DNA of 64,000 bases from Ophioderma brevispina (lineage: Eukaryota; Echinodermata; Ophiuroidea; Amphilepidida; Ophiodermatidae). A program made the translations under genes and the position numbers. Below are positions 24,953 through 36,179 of the stretch, one piece after another (positions within the stretch are counted from its first letter, which is position 1; the number at the start of each line of letters is the position of its first letter). The notes below the pieces were generated by a model. The model made no database searches, was not told where the DNA came from, and was given only the letters and a program-made list of their open reading frames with translations. The stretch spans positions 1 through 64,000 of the forward strand of contig JAMKCH010022247.1 in NCBI GenBank assembly GCA_023653785.1, written 5' to 3'.

Positions 24953-25796
24953 TTAACCCTCGTCTACCGAAGGGGTGGGGATGGTTACAACCCCCCCCCC
25001 CCCCTTCGGGTTTTTCCCCGGCTTGCTAAAATCCCCTTTGTGGTGCCAAATTATTTAATGTAATTGGCAATTGACATGTTCCGCTCCTTTTCATCCAAAA
25101 ACAAACATCCACCGGGGTATAGGTAGGATACAGGGTGATCCCAAAGCAAAGTGATGGATGGGGGGGGGGGGGGGGGGGCGGTGGCAACCACCCCCCCCCC
25201 CTTCGGAAGAGAAGTACCAACATGCCTAGCACGACACTAGGAGTATCACAGATACTTGAATTTGGTACCAATAGATAGCTATGGTCCTCCTCTTTCCATT
25301 GATACCAAAATGAGTACCAACATGCCTAGCATTACGTCACAATGACGTCATAAATTCGCATGTCAGCAAAACTGCAAATTTCCATAGACACACAGTGTAG
25401 AATAGGGGAAAATTCAATTTTTCGCCAAAAAGGTTAGGAATATCCGATTTTCATGCGGTTTTTTACTCTAGTTGATGGGAAATAACTAGTTTTATATAAT
25501 GAGAGCATTTTAGTGCTATAATAAGGTGTTTGAGTCACTAAAATTGCAAAGTATCAATTTTCCACCCTATATTCAGTATTTTCGTACTTTCCTCAACATA
25601 TGACGTCATAGTGACGTTATAATGGGGATGTTGGTTCCTTTTTTTAGTACCAATGGAAAGAAGAAACTCTAAGCTATCCTTTGGTACCAAATTTACAGGA
25701 ATTGGATGTTCAGTAACGAAAATCACGGGGGGGGGTGGTAACCACCCCCCTTCGGGAGTTTTGTTACAAAAAGTCGCTCATGTAGACGAGGGTTAA
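24953..25796. mobile_element. piggyBac-like MITE (copy A, complete)
   Basis: Flanked on both sides by TTAA, with ends CCCTCGTCTACCGAAG and CATGTAGACGAGGG. TTAA target plus CCC/GGG ends is the piggyBac signature. The 844-bp body has long C and G runs near each end and in the middle, two TGACGTCA palindromes (25343-25350 and 25601-25608) and no transposase, so it is non-autonomous. Confidence 0.75.
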
Positions 25797-26449
25797 CATA
25801 AGCAATGCGATTTAAAAAATCACTTAAAAGCAGATAGTATCTATCTAAATGACCTTACATAATGGATTATGTAATATATGTCTTTTAGAGTCACTGTCGG
25901 CATCGATGACTAATCAAAATTTTGGAGTTTTTATGTCTTTTAACCCAAAATTTCAAAAATAATGTTTTTTACCATATCTGACCATATTTACATGGGTAAA
26001 TGGTTCTTAGGCATTGGCGTAGCCAGTTGGGGATCGGGGAGTGCCCTTTTCCGGACACTTTTGCCCTGCGACCAGTATATTTTTGTCTGTGTTCGGGATT
26101 ATGGCTATTCATAAATCAATTAAACAAAATAGTATGGGTCATCATTACTTTCATAATGCTATGCCCCGTATATCGTACATTAAAAAATAAATCTTGCTTA
26201 CCTGTAGAAATCCCATTGGAATGGAGGAAAAGGAGTGGTTCTTACAAAATTTGGTATATTGGTTATTTTGAATCGATTTCCTTCATTTTGTCAACATTGT
26301 TGAAAGTATATTAGATTTGGTTTATTAAAACAACAACAAAATATTGACTTCGTTAGAGCTCGTCTTAAAACAGTCATCATCTTAGCTGTTTTAAACAACT
26401 CTTAAAAACAGCTCATTGATTCATATCTCTCCGCCCCATGATTTGGGTA

Positions 26450-26780
26450 ACTTATTGCTTTACTTATCTGGTTTTGTGTGTTATCTATTTTTTTATGTTA
26501 AGTCGGCACCTTCTTTCTAAATGTGCATGTAATCTACCATTATGATTGTTCTGATGTCTTTACCAACATTATAATCATATTTATGTGCGTAATTGTGTAA
26601 CTACTGGATGGGTGCCACTAAATACACGCTTTTGCGTTTTCCCTGGCACCACATCTCTTTGCAAATTATACATATATATTTATTTCATTCTGTTTTTTTT
26701 TCATACGATTATCATTTTTAATAATTTAGGTATTTTTATGGTATTTGTGCAATGAGATGAAATAAAACCTGACACCTGAC
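26450..26780 (+). mobile_element. Possible 3' untranslated tail of a LINE
   Basis: This AT-rich stretch ends in GAGATGAAATAAAACCTGACAC with the repeated tail unit CCTGACA. It has the look of a LINE 3' end, but no coding fragment is attached. A similar tail, AATAAATTTGAATTGAATAA, sits at about 21538-21557. Confidence 0.2.
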
Positions 26781-26857
26781 CCTCAGTGATTTTATCAAGA
26801 TCAAGTTCATCTGCAATCCTTGCACAATTTTTTTTTTATTCACGGAGTATAGAACAG

Positions 26858-26986
26858 TTCTTGTTTATCTTAAAGATCGCAGTAGCGGAAAGTGCCGATT
26901 GGAGCTTGATTTGTTGTTTTGCGATAGTGTCGTTATCACGGCAGTGGCAGCCGTAGCAGTTGCTGTTTTTATATATAAGAATAAGG
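26858..26986 (+). CDS. Candidate exon with a transmembrane segment
   Basis: This open segment lies between a possible acceptor (TATAGAACAG, after a long T tract) and a very good donor, G|GTAAGT. It encodes KDRSSGKCRLELDLLFC followed by the hydrophobic stretch VVITAVAAVAVAVFIY and the basic KNKG. With these borders it is 129 nt and phase 1 at both ends, like the modules of the CILP-like gene downstream. The hydrophobic run of about 16-18 residues with a basic end looks like a membrane span. No homology is recognised and no start codon is assigned. It could be a chance frame. Confidence 0.3.
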
Positions 26987-27837
26987 GTAAGTTTAAAAGT
27001 GCAAATGTTGTGTACCAAGTTTCGGTTATGGATTTTATAGTGATGTCGCCCTTGTGTGATTATACACCAAATAAACCAGATATTTTTTTACTGGAAACAC
27101 TATTTTAACATAGTATCACGTATTTGTAATCATTGGAAGTGTGAGCAAAAGCAGTATCTAGCAATTCAATAAATTGAATGATGCTTTGCACATTCTATTG
27201 AATAGGAAAATGATAAATTAAGAAAGTGTATTTTTTTCCATGAAAGCAAAAAAAAAAAAAAAAAAAGTTTATAAAGGGTGTATTCTTGACTGTCTTTTTG
27301 TAATGTATGGTACATGCTATCATTCAATAAAGGATGTCTTCGTATACAAAAATAATGGAGATGCTGTCATGAATTTTAGGTTTGAAAATATGACCTATGC
27401 TACATTGAGCATAACTGCACAAACACTTCCTATATACTTTACTATAACAACCACATGTCAAAAAGTTTATAGTCTTAGTTGCCCATATGAACATGATGCT
27501 AATTGGCAATAAGTAATACAATAATGTGATTAAACAATCATGTTTGTAATTTTTTGTTCTGCTTACAAGACCACCAAATAAGCTCAAATTGAAGACAGCG
27601 CATCCGTCCACAATTTGATTTTAAAAAGCTATATCACACGCCTATACCTGATGCAAGCAAACAATTGGGCAAGGGTTCGGTGTTGTGACCACTGACTGGA
27701 CTAAATGAAGGTATAAAATATTTATGCGGGGCAAAAGAGTTTACTTTCAGATTTACTTAGGGGCCCCGTCTCTCTTTCTTTACAAATGATATTTATTAGA
27801 CATGAGAAGACGGGCTTAGGACAAAGACATCTGACTA

Positions 27838-27957
27838 AAATAAATAAATAAATAAATAAAATAAAATAATAAATAAAAACTAAATACATAAAGACATAAA
27901 TAAAGAAAAATAAAGAAAAAATAAAGAAATAAATAAATAAACAAATAAATAAAAAGA
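27838..27957 (+). repeat. (AAAT)n microsatellite
   Basis: Imperfect AAAT/AAAG units just upstream of the EGF-like exon. Confidence 0.95.
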
Positions 27958-28014
27958 GCTTTCTTGTTTTTTTATGAGTCAAATCTATCGTTATTTTGCG
28001 TTTGATTTTTCAAG

Positions 28015-28168
28015 ACCCCAAGCCCCAGAAATCCAAAGGTACCAGATCCTTCAAGCGAAGCCCTGCAAAAATGTGGCCGTCTGCTTTGTCCAGAACAGCA
28101 TCGCCAACGGTTTCGAATACACATGTGATTGCTACGCCACTATGGTGTACAGCGGCCCCACATGTTAA
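28015..28168 (+). CDS. EGF-like module exon, probably 5' part of the CILP-like gene
   Basis: After the acceptor ATTTTTCAAG an open frame contains KPCKNVAVCF, then NGFEYTCDCY and YSGPTC. This gives the last five cysteines of an EGF-like domain, including the Y-x-C-x-C pair and the final G-x-x-C. The first cysteine is not visible and may lie in an earlier exon or beyond an indel. A TAA follows the last Cys at once. One base fewer there would continue as NEFYNYENFAVEAM, so the 3' border is unclear. No clean donor was found. It lies 2.5 kb upstream of the TSP1 exon on the same strand, which suggests one gene, but it could belong to another. Confidence 0.5.
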
Positions 28169-30009
28169 TGAATTCTACAACTATGAAAACTTCGCCGTTG
28201 AAGCTATGTGATTTTCGTTCACTGAGCTAAATCCTTCGTCCTTGAAAACGTATTGACTTATCCGGGCATGTTTGCTAGTTATGAATGAGGGCCGGTGACC
28301 AGGCTACAAACATAATTAATGATCACTATATAGCGGCCGTGTGTAAGACATCTCCGCGATCGGGGCTTCTTCACCCAGGAGGGTGCATGCAGTAAAGTCA
28401 ACATTTCAAAGAAGGTTTGACTCTATGCTACGGAAAACCGCCCACAACTTTTTTAAATTACAAACCAATGCAAGTCAAATAATGTACTAGTATAAAAGTT
28501 AAACCTTCAGGATTGCCATAAAAAATGTAAGCTTATGATAAAATGTTTGAAAGATGATTAGAATTAAAACGATAGTTATGCTGCTTCTACACATGTAAAT
28601 ACATTTTCCAATGATTCAACAACCGTTCTGTTTCTCAAATATTCTGACGGCACTCACGTCCATTTAATAGTCAGGCCCTCAATGGCGAAATGTCCTACGA
28701 AACCCAGTTTTTCTAAGTGTTCTATCAGGCGAGGTGGCCCGAATATTATTATTTGAGAAATACTCTGACAAACTGTTAAGGAAATCCGTATATGAACCTG
28801 GGGTCCGTTCAAGAAACGCTGAATCGTAGATCTACGCGCATACTATGTCATGCCTGAGTGGACCAATGTGTCCAAAGCACTTGTTAACTGGTATGAAAGT
28901 CTGTTATGTAGGCCCTACACCTGTAGTCAGGTAGACCGTTCATGTGACCGTACAGTTTTGAGTATGGACACAATTGTTTTGCTGATAGGGTGTGGTAGAA
29001 TAACAAACTGCCGGGCCACCCGGCCAACCTTGAGCATTTTGAGAAAGCCAAGATTGGCGCGCATAAATGGTAATTATCTATTCAACCCTATATTATCAAA
29101 AATGGTGTTTGCAATGTGCGTGGCCGGAAGTGGTTATGTAGGCTATGGTATATCCAGACTGTTTTGGGCCAGGAAGATCGACCAGGGAGAAGCCTTGAAT
29201 ATTTATTCCCCAAATTATATACATACAAGAATATTGGTGACCATGATAGGGGGAATTGCACAAAATGATTTCCTTCCGCTTATTTAAAGTTTAACTTTAA
29301 AAAATACACTAATGATATTGAATGGCTGCAATGAAACTGTTTGCATTTTTAGGAAATGATACCGGCGTATGGCCTATGCAATCAATTCACATCACGAAAT
29401 TTGAAAGCCCATAACAACTTATTTGAATGAATAAGTACAATTTGACCGGGAAAACCTATACTAAAATCAGGGGGTGTAAACCCCACCCCCTGGGTCGTGG
29501 AACGTATATATAAAGGGACAGGGTTAAATTACAATCCGGGATCCCCGATTCCAATTCAAAATCTCTTCTTTATGAGAACTGGGCGATTTCGAGCATTACC
29601 GTCCCCAGGTAGGGGTAAGTCGGGTAAGGCCGAACACCATTCGATTAAAGACAATAAGTCCATGGTAAAACAACGGTTGGTAAAGATCTCATATCAATAA
29701 AAAACTGTAAAGCAATTACTCTAAATAAATGACACATGTTTTCTTTAACTCAAACCTGTAGAAAGAAGTTATGATCAAACAAAAAATATGGCACGTCGTT
29801 GGGGATTACCCGACACCTCACGGCTAATATCCGAACGGGTTTTTCAATGGCCAGACACTTTGGGGCAAAAAATAGCAATTTTTGTTTCTTGCAACAAAGT
29901 TATGATAATATGTATATATTGAAAAGCTCGAGGAGAGTTTCAAATTATGTAAGATGAGAGGAACACACCTATGTTTTTTAGTGGTGCCATGGAAACGGGT
30001 TCGTCGGGA
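28169..30009. other. Probable intron between EGF-like and TSP1 exons
   Basis: The 145-codon frame at 28850-29287 has no recognisable domain and no good splice borders. Nothing else is supported. Confidence 0.4.
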
Positions 30010-30675
30010 TGAAGTTTGTAAACTCGTTCCTTTCATAAACTTAATCATGGACGTGCCCCTGTTGTATCATGATTTTAATTGTGAAGGAACCCTAGTCCTG
30101 ATATAAACTATTAAAACCCCCTTTTCCATCTTCTTGTAGATCTGATATGTTAACCAGAAATATATGTTCTAAATATTCAATTTTCACAAAAAGTGTTTTT
30201 TTGTAATTCTCGCGAGAATGTGCGAGATTTCAGATTGGGTCAGTTTACATTGAATAAGTCCAAAGGCAGCTCACACCATAGGGTTGGGACTAGGATTACC
30301 CCGCGTTCGGGATTACCCGACTTTCCGGCTACAGTTAACTAACTATTACCAACAGAACTGTGCAAATTTTCTCAATTTGCTACTATTTTAAAATCTGGAG
30401 TTCAAGCCCCGTTTTGGCCCACGTGTTTGTGTCCATGGTAAAGGTTACATGATTCGTTGACCCAAAGCGAGAAATGGGTGGTACCTATAGGGTGATATTG
30501 AAAATCTAGGTGCTGATGGTGTTGTGCGTCTGGCCAGACCAGATGATACAGGTTTCTATGAAATGTCATTAATTCAGACGTGTATTGCGAACAGAACATT
30601 GTAAAATATGAAAGAAACCTATATTTGAAACCTCATTTTTGACATTATCAGATCCACTTAAGCCTAAATGGGCAT
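30010..30675 (+). repeat. Local duplication, copy 1 (intron end plus start of TSP1 exon)
   Basis: From GAAGTTTGTAAACTCG to CCTAAATGGGCATC this segment matches 32915-33590 in order and orientation. Shared landmarks include the run CATGGACGTGCCCCTGTTG, CTCGCGAGAATGTGCGAGAT and the SINE-like block. The match runs through the splice acceptor and about 20 bases into the TSP1 exon. Confidence 0.8.
30397..30600 (+). mobile_element. Diverged SINE-like segment inside CILP intron
   Basis: A B-box-like GGAGTTCAAGCCCC is followed by TTTTGGCCCACGTGTTTGTG, GGTAAAGGTTACATGATTC and AAATGGGTGGTACC. These match in order the body of the SINE at 4139-4430. A second copy is at about 33302-33420 as part of the local duplication. 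No A box is clear. Confidence 0.45.
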
Positions 30676-30824
30676 CTGGTCAACCTGGTCAGAGTGTGAC
30701 GTCACTTGTGGTGGTGCGACAGCAGGAACGCAAGCGTACATGATGGATCCTATCCCGATGATCTACTATCGTGGGTGGTCCACCAGAAGAACGTGGAAAA
30801 CTTGTGCCATTTGGCATTGTCCAG
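30652..30824 (+). CDS. CILP: CILP-like gene: thrombospondin type-1 repeat exon, frame damaged
   Basis: The exon follows the acceptor CATTATCAG and ends at the donor GTCAGT in phase 1. The core GIWSTWSECDVTCGG holds the tandem Trp, C-x-x-x-C-G start of a TSP1 repeat, and the end KTCAIWHCP holds its last two cysteines. The entry frame reads PLKPKWAS and breaks just before STWSEC; one extra T there would restore W-A-S-W-S-T-W. The 173-nt length is one base short for joining phases, which agrees. The third and fourth cysteines are not seen in the open frame, but the other frames hold R-K-R-T and GGPPEER, so further indels are likely rather than a true loss. TSP1 directly before the Cys-rich and carboxypeptidase-like module is the CILP order. 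Confidence 0.72.
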
Positions 30825-31257
30825 GTCAGTTAGAGAGACTTTTAAGAAATAAAAGGCAAAACAAACAAACAGGGCGTCGCCATGGGGGTGCGGGAGGTTC
30901 GACGCACCCCCACCAAAAAAAATGGCAAAGGTCGCTCCGTGCTGATAGACGATTGTCTAAAAGCGGTTGTTTAGGGTGTGGTGCATGAATATGAATATAT
31001 GTATGAATATATGAATAAGATTGGTACACCACGTTAAATACTACTGAATTGAATATTATCCTGTCTTGTCAACCGCTGATGTCCGTTTTCTTCACCCCTT
31101 CCACCCCCCCCCACCCCACGCTCTTAAGATTTTGGATGCGACGGTTAAAAAACGGGTCTCGGTACATTCCAAAGCTGTGCCCCCTCGCGAAAAATAAAGG
31201 TTCCACTTCTGGCAAATCGCATTCCCCCACCACAACATGGGGGGCACCTTTATTCGA

Positions 31258-31705
31258 ACACACCACTACTCAGAAGGACCCACTATCAGAAAAACCCGTT
31301 ACTCAGAAGGTCGTATTCAGAATTCGGAATAGTGGGATGGATTCCTATATAAATGACCCATATCAGAAGACCCGCTACTCAGAAAAACCGTTAATCAGAA
31401 AGGCCCGTTATTCAGAATATTTTTCTGAATAGCGGACCTTCTGATTAACGACACCTTTTTGAGAAGGATACCCTCTGCTCAGAAAACTCGTTACTCAGAA
31501 GACCCACTATACTAATCAGAAAACCCACTAATCAGAAAACCCACAATCAGAGGCCGTGATTCAGAATATTCTGAATAGCGGGCCTTATGAGTAAACGGGC
31601 TTTCTGAGTAGCGAGTCTTTTTTAATTTTTTATTAAAAGGGCCCCACTATTCAGAATTTTTGGAGTAGCGGGCTTCTGCGTAACGGGTTTTCTGAATGTA
31701 GCGGT
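31258..31705. repeat. Hairpin-forming short-unit array (CCCGTTACTCAGAA type)
   Basis: Many copies of a unit such as CCCGTTACTCAGAA run on the plus strand, then flip to TTCTGAATAGCGGG. Flip points are near 31415 and 31568 (AGAATATTCT). Flanks of the flip points pair over long imperfect stems. A second array is at 38285-38640. The open frame over this region is repeat-derived. Confidence 0.8.
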
Positions 31706-31982
31706 CCTTTTTGCCATTTTATTTAAAAAAATCCAAGGAAACCGGGATCAACGTTTTCCCTTCCCCTCCGTCCCGCTCGTACAAGAATCTGAGCCTCCGG
31801 GGGGGGGGGGGGGCAAGACTCAGGACTCTTCTCTCCGATTTTCCCTGCGGAAATTTTCCGGCTCGCTTGCGCTCACAGGGTAGACCCATATTTTATCCAG
31901 TCGTTTCGAAAATTCTGAAAGAGCGGGGGTGGGGGGGACCTAGGGCGACCGCACAGCAGAAAATCATGTTCCTTCTCATTTA

Positions 31983-32200
31983 AAGGTTTGCAACGAGGGA
32001 TTTCAATATCAGGTGGCCTAAAATCGAAACTTCTGATTTTTGCCCCTCTGATGTAAGCTTGCCATCAAAAATATCCCCATCTGAAAAAGATTAAGCTGAG
32101 AAAGGTTCCTTTGGTACAAAATTGTGCAAATTTCTAATGTCGTTATTATAGGAGCTAAATAACGAAATCAGCAATGTTTTACATGAAATATACAGCAAAT
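31983..32200 (-). mobile_element. MITE family 2, reversed partial copy
   Basis: It begins TTAAAGGTTTGCAACGAGGG and contains AAAATATCCCCATCTGAAAA and GGTACAAAATTGTGCAAATT, matching the 8231-8590 unit in reverse. The far end is not clear. Confidence 0.55.
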
Positions 32201-32914
32201 CAAAATCCACCCACTTTTCCTCTTTAGACCATTTTGGTAGCATAATACAAGGTAAGATATCTATTGAATGTTTATTCTATATGAAATTACGATTACGACA
32301 CAATTATTTGGGTGAACTAAACATCTCTCGTGCACCGTTGTTTTAACGTTTCCTTTCTCTTTCGCTCCATAATTCCCCTTCTCTCCACATGCCTCCTGTG
32401 CATCTTCTCTTTCTCATTCACTTCCTTTCTCCCCGTCCTTCACGGTAGGTCGAACTGATTTTCACGGGGTACAGTGGCCAGGGGGGGGGGAATATGCCCC
32501 CCCTGCCCCCCGCCTGTTACGCTACTCTCCAAAGTCAGAATTTTTCTGGGTCACAACTACTTAAAAGCAAGAATGCTTTATATAACACCCAGCTTTCCTT
32601 AGTTTTGTTTTCTTTGTTTAGTTTCCTTTTCATTTCCTGGATCATTTTTATTGCCGATTTTAAAAAAAGTGTCCAATTCCAATAATGTTATTTTGCGAGT
32701 TATTTCGTCTCTCCTCCTCTTCTTCCCAATTTCTCTTTACAATGGTTATCTTATTTTTGGCGATATAAATAAATGATTCCCCCTGGGCCTTAGCACGGGG
32801 CCCATGCAACCCCCACACCACAACCACCACCACCACCCACCCACCCACCCACCAACTCCAGGGCCTTAGGATGGCGGCCATGCAAAAACCGTAAATGAAA
32901 ATCGTCGTTCGGTG

Positions 32915-33590
32915 AAGTTTGGTAATTCGTACTTTCCTAAACTTCAATCATGGACGTGCCCCTGTTGTATCATGATTTTAATTGTGAGGAACCTAGTCCT
33001 GATAAACTATTAAAAACCCTGTTCTACCTCTTCTTGGAGATCTGATATGTTACCCAGAAAGTATATGTTCTGAATATCCATTTTCACTAAAAGTGCTTTT
33101 TGTAATTCTCGCGAGAATTGTGCGAGATTTCATAATTGGTCGTTTACATTTGAATATTAAGTCCAAAGGCAGCTAACACAAATGGGTGGTAACTTCGGCT
33201 TACCCCCGTCGAGGAGTACCCGGACGTTCACGCTTCCAATTACCTAAACTATTACCAACAGAACTGTGGAAAATTTTTCATTGATTAATTGCTTGAAAAT
33301 CTGGAGTTCAAAAGGCCCCCGTTTTGGCAGCGTGTTGGTCCATGGTAAGATTTACATGCTTCGTGACCAAAGCGATTAATGGGTACCTGATATGGGTGAT
33401 ATTACAATCTAGGGGATGGTGTGGGCGTCTTTTTTTTTTTTTGCCCCCAGAGTGTAAAGTTTCTCTGAAATGTTCATTTAATTTCATTGACGTGTATGCC
33501 GCGAATAACATGTGATTAAATATGAAGAAAACATATTTGAAACCTCATTTTTTACATTATAAGAGTCCACTTAAGCCTAATGGGCCATCA
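32915..33590 (+). repeat. Local duplication, copy 2
   Basis: This is the second copy of 30010-30675, diverged by many single-base changes and indels. It ends at CCTAATGGGCCATC, just inside what is the TSP1 exon in copy 1. The rest of the exon is missing and is replaced by a G-rich stretch. The acceptor here reads TATAAGAG instead of TATCAG. Confidence 0.8.
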
Positions 33591-33654
33591 AGAGGCGGAG
33601 GGTGTTGGGGGGGTTGGGTGTGGGGAGGGGTGGGGTGTTGGGAAGGGGGTTTAT

Positions 33655-34180
33655 CTCGTGATGAGGCTGCAACAACGTCGTTAACTAATATTTTTTTGGC
33701 GAAATTGAGTTATTAATAATATGTAAAGTCGGTCCTACGCTAATTTCGATATACATTTCAGGTGACAGTCTCTATTTATTGCAAAGTTATAAGCTACATA
33801 GGCCTTATTTATGTGGTAACCATAGACTTGCATGCACTCAAAATGAATTTCTGTGAGTGCAAACAAAATCCTAACTGGTAGATTCAGACTTGTGCACGGA
33901 CAAGGGAAGAAAACTAGTATGTAGGATAAGACGTTTAAATTCTTGTAAAGCGACGGTTTTTTTAAAAGGTGCATACGTTAAAAAATCTCCCAAAAATTTG
34001 TGGAAAGAGCAATTTAATTTTTTTCCCAAAACTTAAATGCTAAGTTCGGCCAACAACCTTAAAACATATAAAAAAAAGGTAGTACGAACCTTTTTCCGCT
34101 CAATATTCCGCTCAGTACTTAATTAATTTAAAAAAGTAAACTGAAGACGCATAATTTAACATAAATTTTTAATTTCAATT
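33655..34180 (+). mobile_element. Diverged copy of the 45374 foldback family
   Basis: CTGCAACAACGTCGTTAACT then TTTGGCGAAATTGAGTTATT matches the left end of 45374-46251. The order is kept through ATAGGCC, CTAACTGGTAGATTC and TCTCCCAAAA to TAATTTAACATA. The internal hairpin is decayed. It stops where the 34187 foldback element begins. Confidence 0.6.
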
Positions 34181-35539
34181 TGAAATAGCTGGGAAATGGT
34201 GTTCACTTATGTTTGAAGTTGATTTTAGCGTAACCATTTTCGAGGAACACGATTCAGGACGCGTTATTTTGAAAAAAGGGCCCAAAGTGTCATTCCGGGG
34301 GTGCTCCCATTGTGGGGTCAAAATTTATATAAGTTATAATGGCCTTTATCTTATTTTAGTGTTACATAGGTTTTCGGGCATCATGAGCATTGAAGAAATT
34401 GATTTGGAATACTTTTGAAAATCCCAAAATGGCGCCTTGCCAAAAAATTCAAAAATGGCGCCCAAATGTCCTTTTTTAACATAAATCATCATGTGAGCAT
34501 TTTCTTATCGATTTGTGATTAATCAGAGCTTATATTTGCATTTGGGATGTGAAAACTCAAACAAATCAACCTAACACTTCAATATCAAAAATGGAGGCCA
34601 GGTGCAAAAAAAAAATCCAATGGTTCGTCCAAAATTGGCAACCAAAATAGACAATGATTGAGAAGAATCCTTTCACCAGCAAACAGGCATCATACAGATG
34701 ACTCTGGTGTCCTAGCTGTTATTTGGCCTGGTGGCCATTTTAACTTCAACAATGGCCGCCCATGCTGTCATTTTTGCCCATATTCTCCGTTTCTGCGCCG
34801 TTTGCATTTCTGATTCTGATTGTCTTTGTCTATTGTTTTAGGATCAAGGGGAATTTATTAGCAACATGTTGGCTAATATTGGAAGCATTGGTTTTTGTAT
34901 TTGGCCGCAAGGAACCCATTGAAATATCGGTGAAATTATTAGATTCGTTTGCTTATGTTATTTGCAGGCTTTTTTATTGACTCCTAGGTTAACCGTTCAT
35001 TATTCATTATACTAAGGGTATAAGGTCTTGTAACTTCCGATTGTGTGTGTGTGGGGGGGGGGGGCTCAGTTGACCCCTATGAAAAAAAACGTCGCCATTG
35101 TTTTTTACCAAAAACTCTGGTCATGATGGGGTACATCAGCACGACCAAATTATAGGGGGAAAAGAAAATGGTTTTGTACCAATTAAAAATGGCGGCTCCA
35201 AAAACGCCATTTTTATGACGCGCACCAATTCTCCCGCCAGCAATGAAAACCCACTTTCCCGGAAGAGACTTTTTCCATAAATTTGGCTCCTACTAGGAGA
35301 ATATACATTGCCTGGAAATAAAATTTTTAAAAAGTTAATTAGTACGATTTAAGGGGCAAAACAAGTTTTGAATAGCGCCACCAAATCTTATTTTGAAATC
35401 AAGGATGGCTACCACATAAATTAATGAGCCAATAATATCATCCATATTCTAAATTGTATTTAATTGACCCGAAAACGTGAGGATGGACATCACAATCTTG
35501 CTTTCTCTCAGAGAAAACGGGATATGGATTAAAATAGGA

Positions 35540-36065
35540 CGTAATTTCGGTGACCATTTTGGGTAGCCACAACATATTGAAAACAAAGCAGTGGATCCCA
35601 TATCGACATAAATATTCTTATTGGATTCTTGACATTAAAATCGGGAAGGCACGCGATTTGTGTTTCTACATAGAGGCCCAGAGAAGAGGTATATGGGCAA
35701 AAGGTGGCACAGCTTTGAACTTCAAAATGACCGCCTCGGCCAAATACGGAATCCAACGGACCCAATATTGTCAACAATGCTTCTAATGGATTCCTTGATC
35801 TTGAAAACATAGACAAAGACACCAGAAGCAGACGTCTAAAAGGCTCTGAAACGGAGATATGGGCAAAAATGACAGCTTGGCGGCCATTTTGAAGTTTAAA
35901 ATGGCCACCACGGCCAAATACAAAAACCAAATGATCCAATATTATCAACGATGTTTTTAATAAATTCCTTGATCCTAAAAACATGGACAAAGACATCAGA
36001 ATCCGAAATGCTAAAGGCTCAAAAACGGAGATATGGGCAAAAATGACAACTTGACGGCCATTTTG
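35540..36065. repeat. Tandem array, ~170-bp unit, inside foldback element
   Basis: About three units share GGAGATATGGGCAAAAATGAC, GGCGGCCATTTTGAAGTTTA, ATGGCCACCACGGCCAAATA and CCTTGATCCTAAAAACATGG. Starts of the ATATGGGCAAAA motif are spaced about 170 bp apart. A reversed unit lies near 34740-34980. Confidence 0.75.
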
Positions 36066-36112
36066 AAGTTTAACCCTAAAGAGCCGTGCTTTTTGGACCC
36101 ATCTCACCGCCA

Positions 36113-36179
36113 GGGGGGGGGGGGGGGGGGGGGGGGAAAAAAAAAAAAAAAAAAAACCCGGGGGGGGGGGGGGGGGGGG
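36113..36179. repeat. Stacked homopolymers: 24 G, 20 A, 3 C, 20 G
   Basis: The stretch is G24, A20, CCC, G20 without interruption. It could form quadruplex structure, or be an assembly artefact. Frames through it give poly-Pro/Phe or poly-Gly/Lys and are meaningless. Confidence 0.9.

Noticed and set aside
27240..27512. 90-codon frame with FENMTYATLSITAQTLP and two cysteines
   Set aside because: An acceptor-like TGAATTTTAG is present, but there is no usable donor before the stop and no recognised domain. It was kept out of the gene model.
28850..29287. 145-codon frame upstream of TSP1, considered as a WxxW or other CILP N-terminal module
   Set aside because: No W-x-x-W pattern, no splice borders and no domain resemblance.
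30700..30810. Loss of the third and fourth TSP1 cysteines as a paired structural change
   Set aside because: The alternative frames contain pieces of the expected sequence, so indels scrambling the frame are more likely than a real paired loss.
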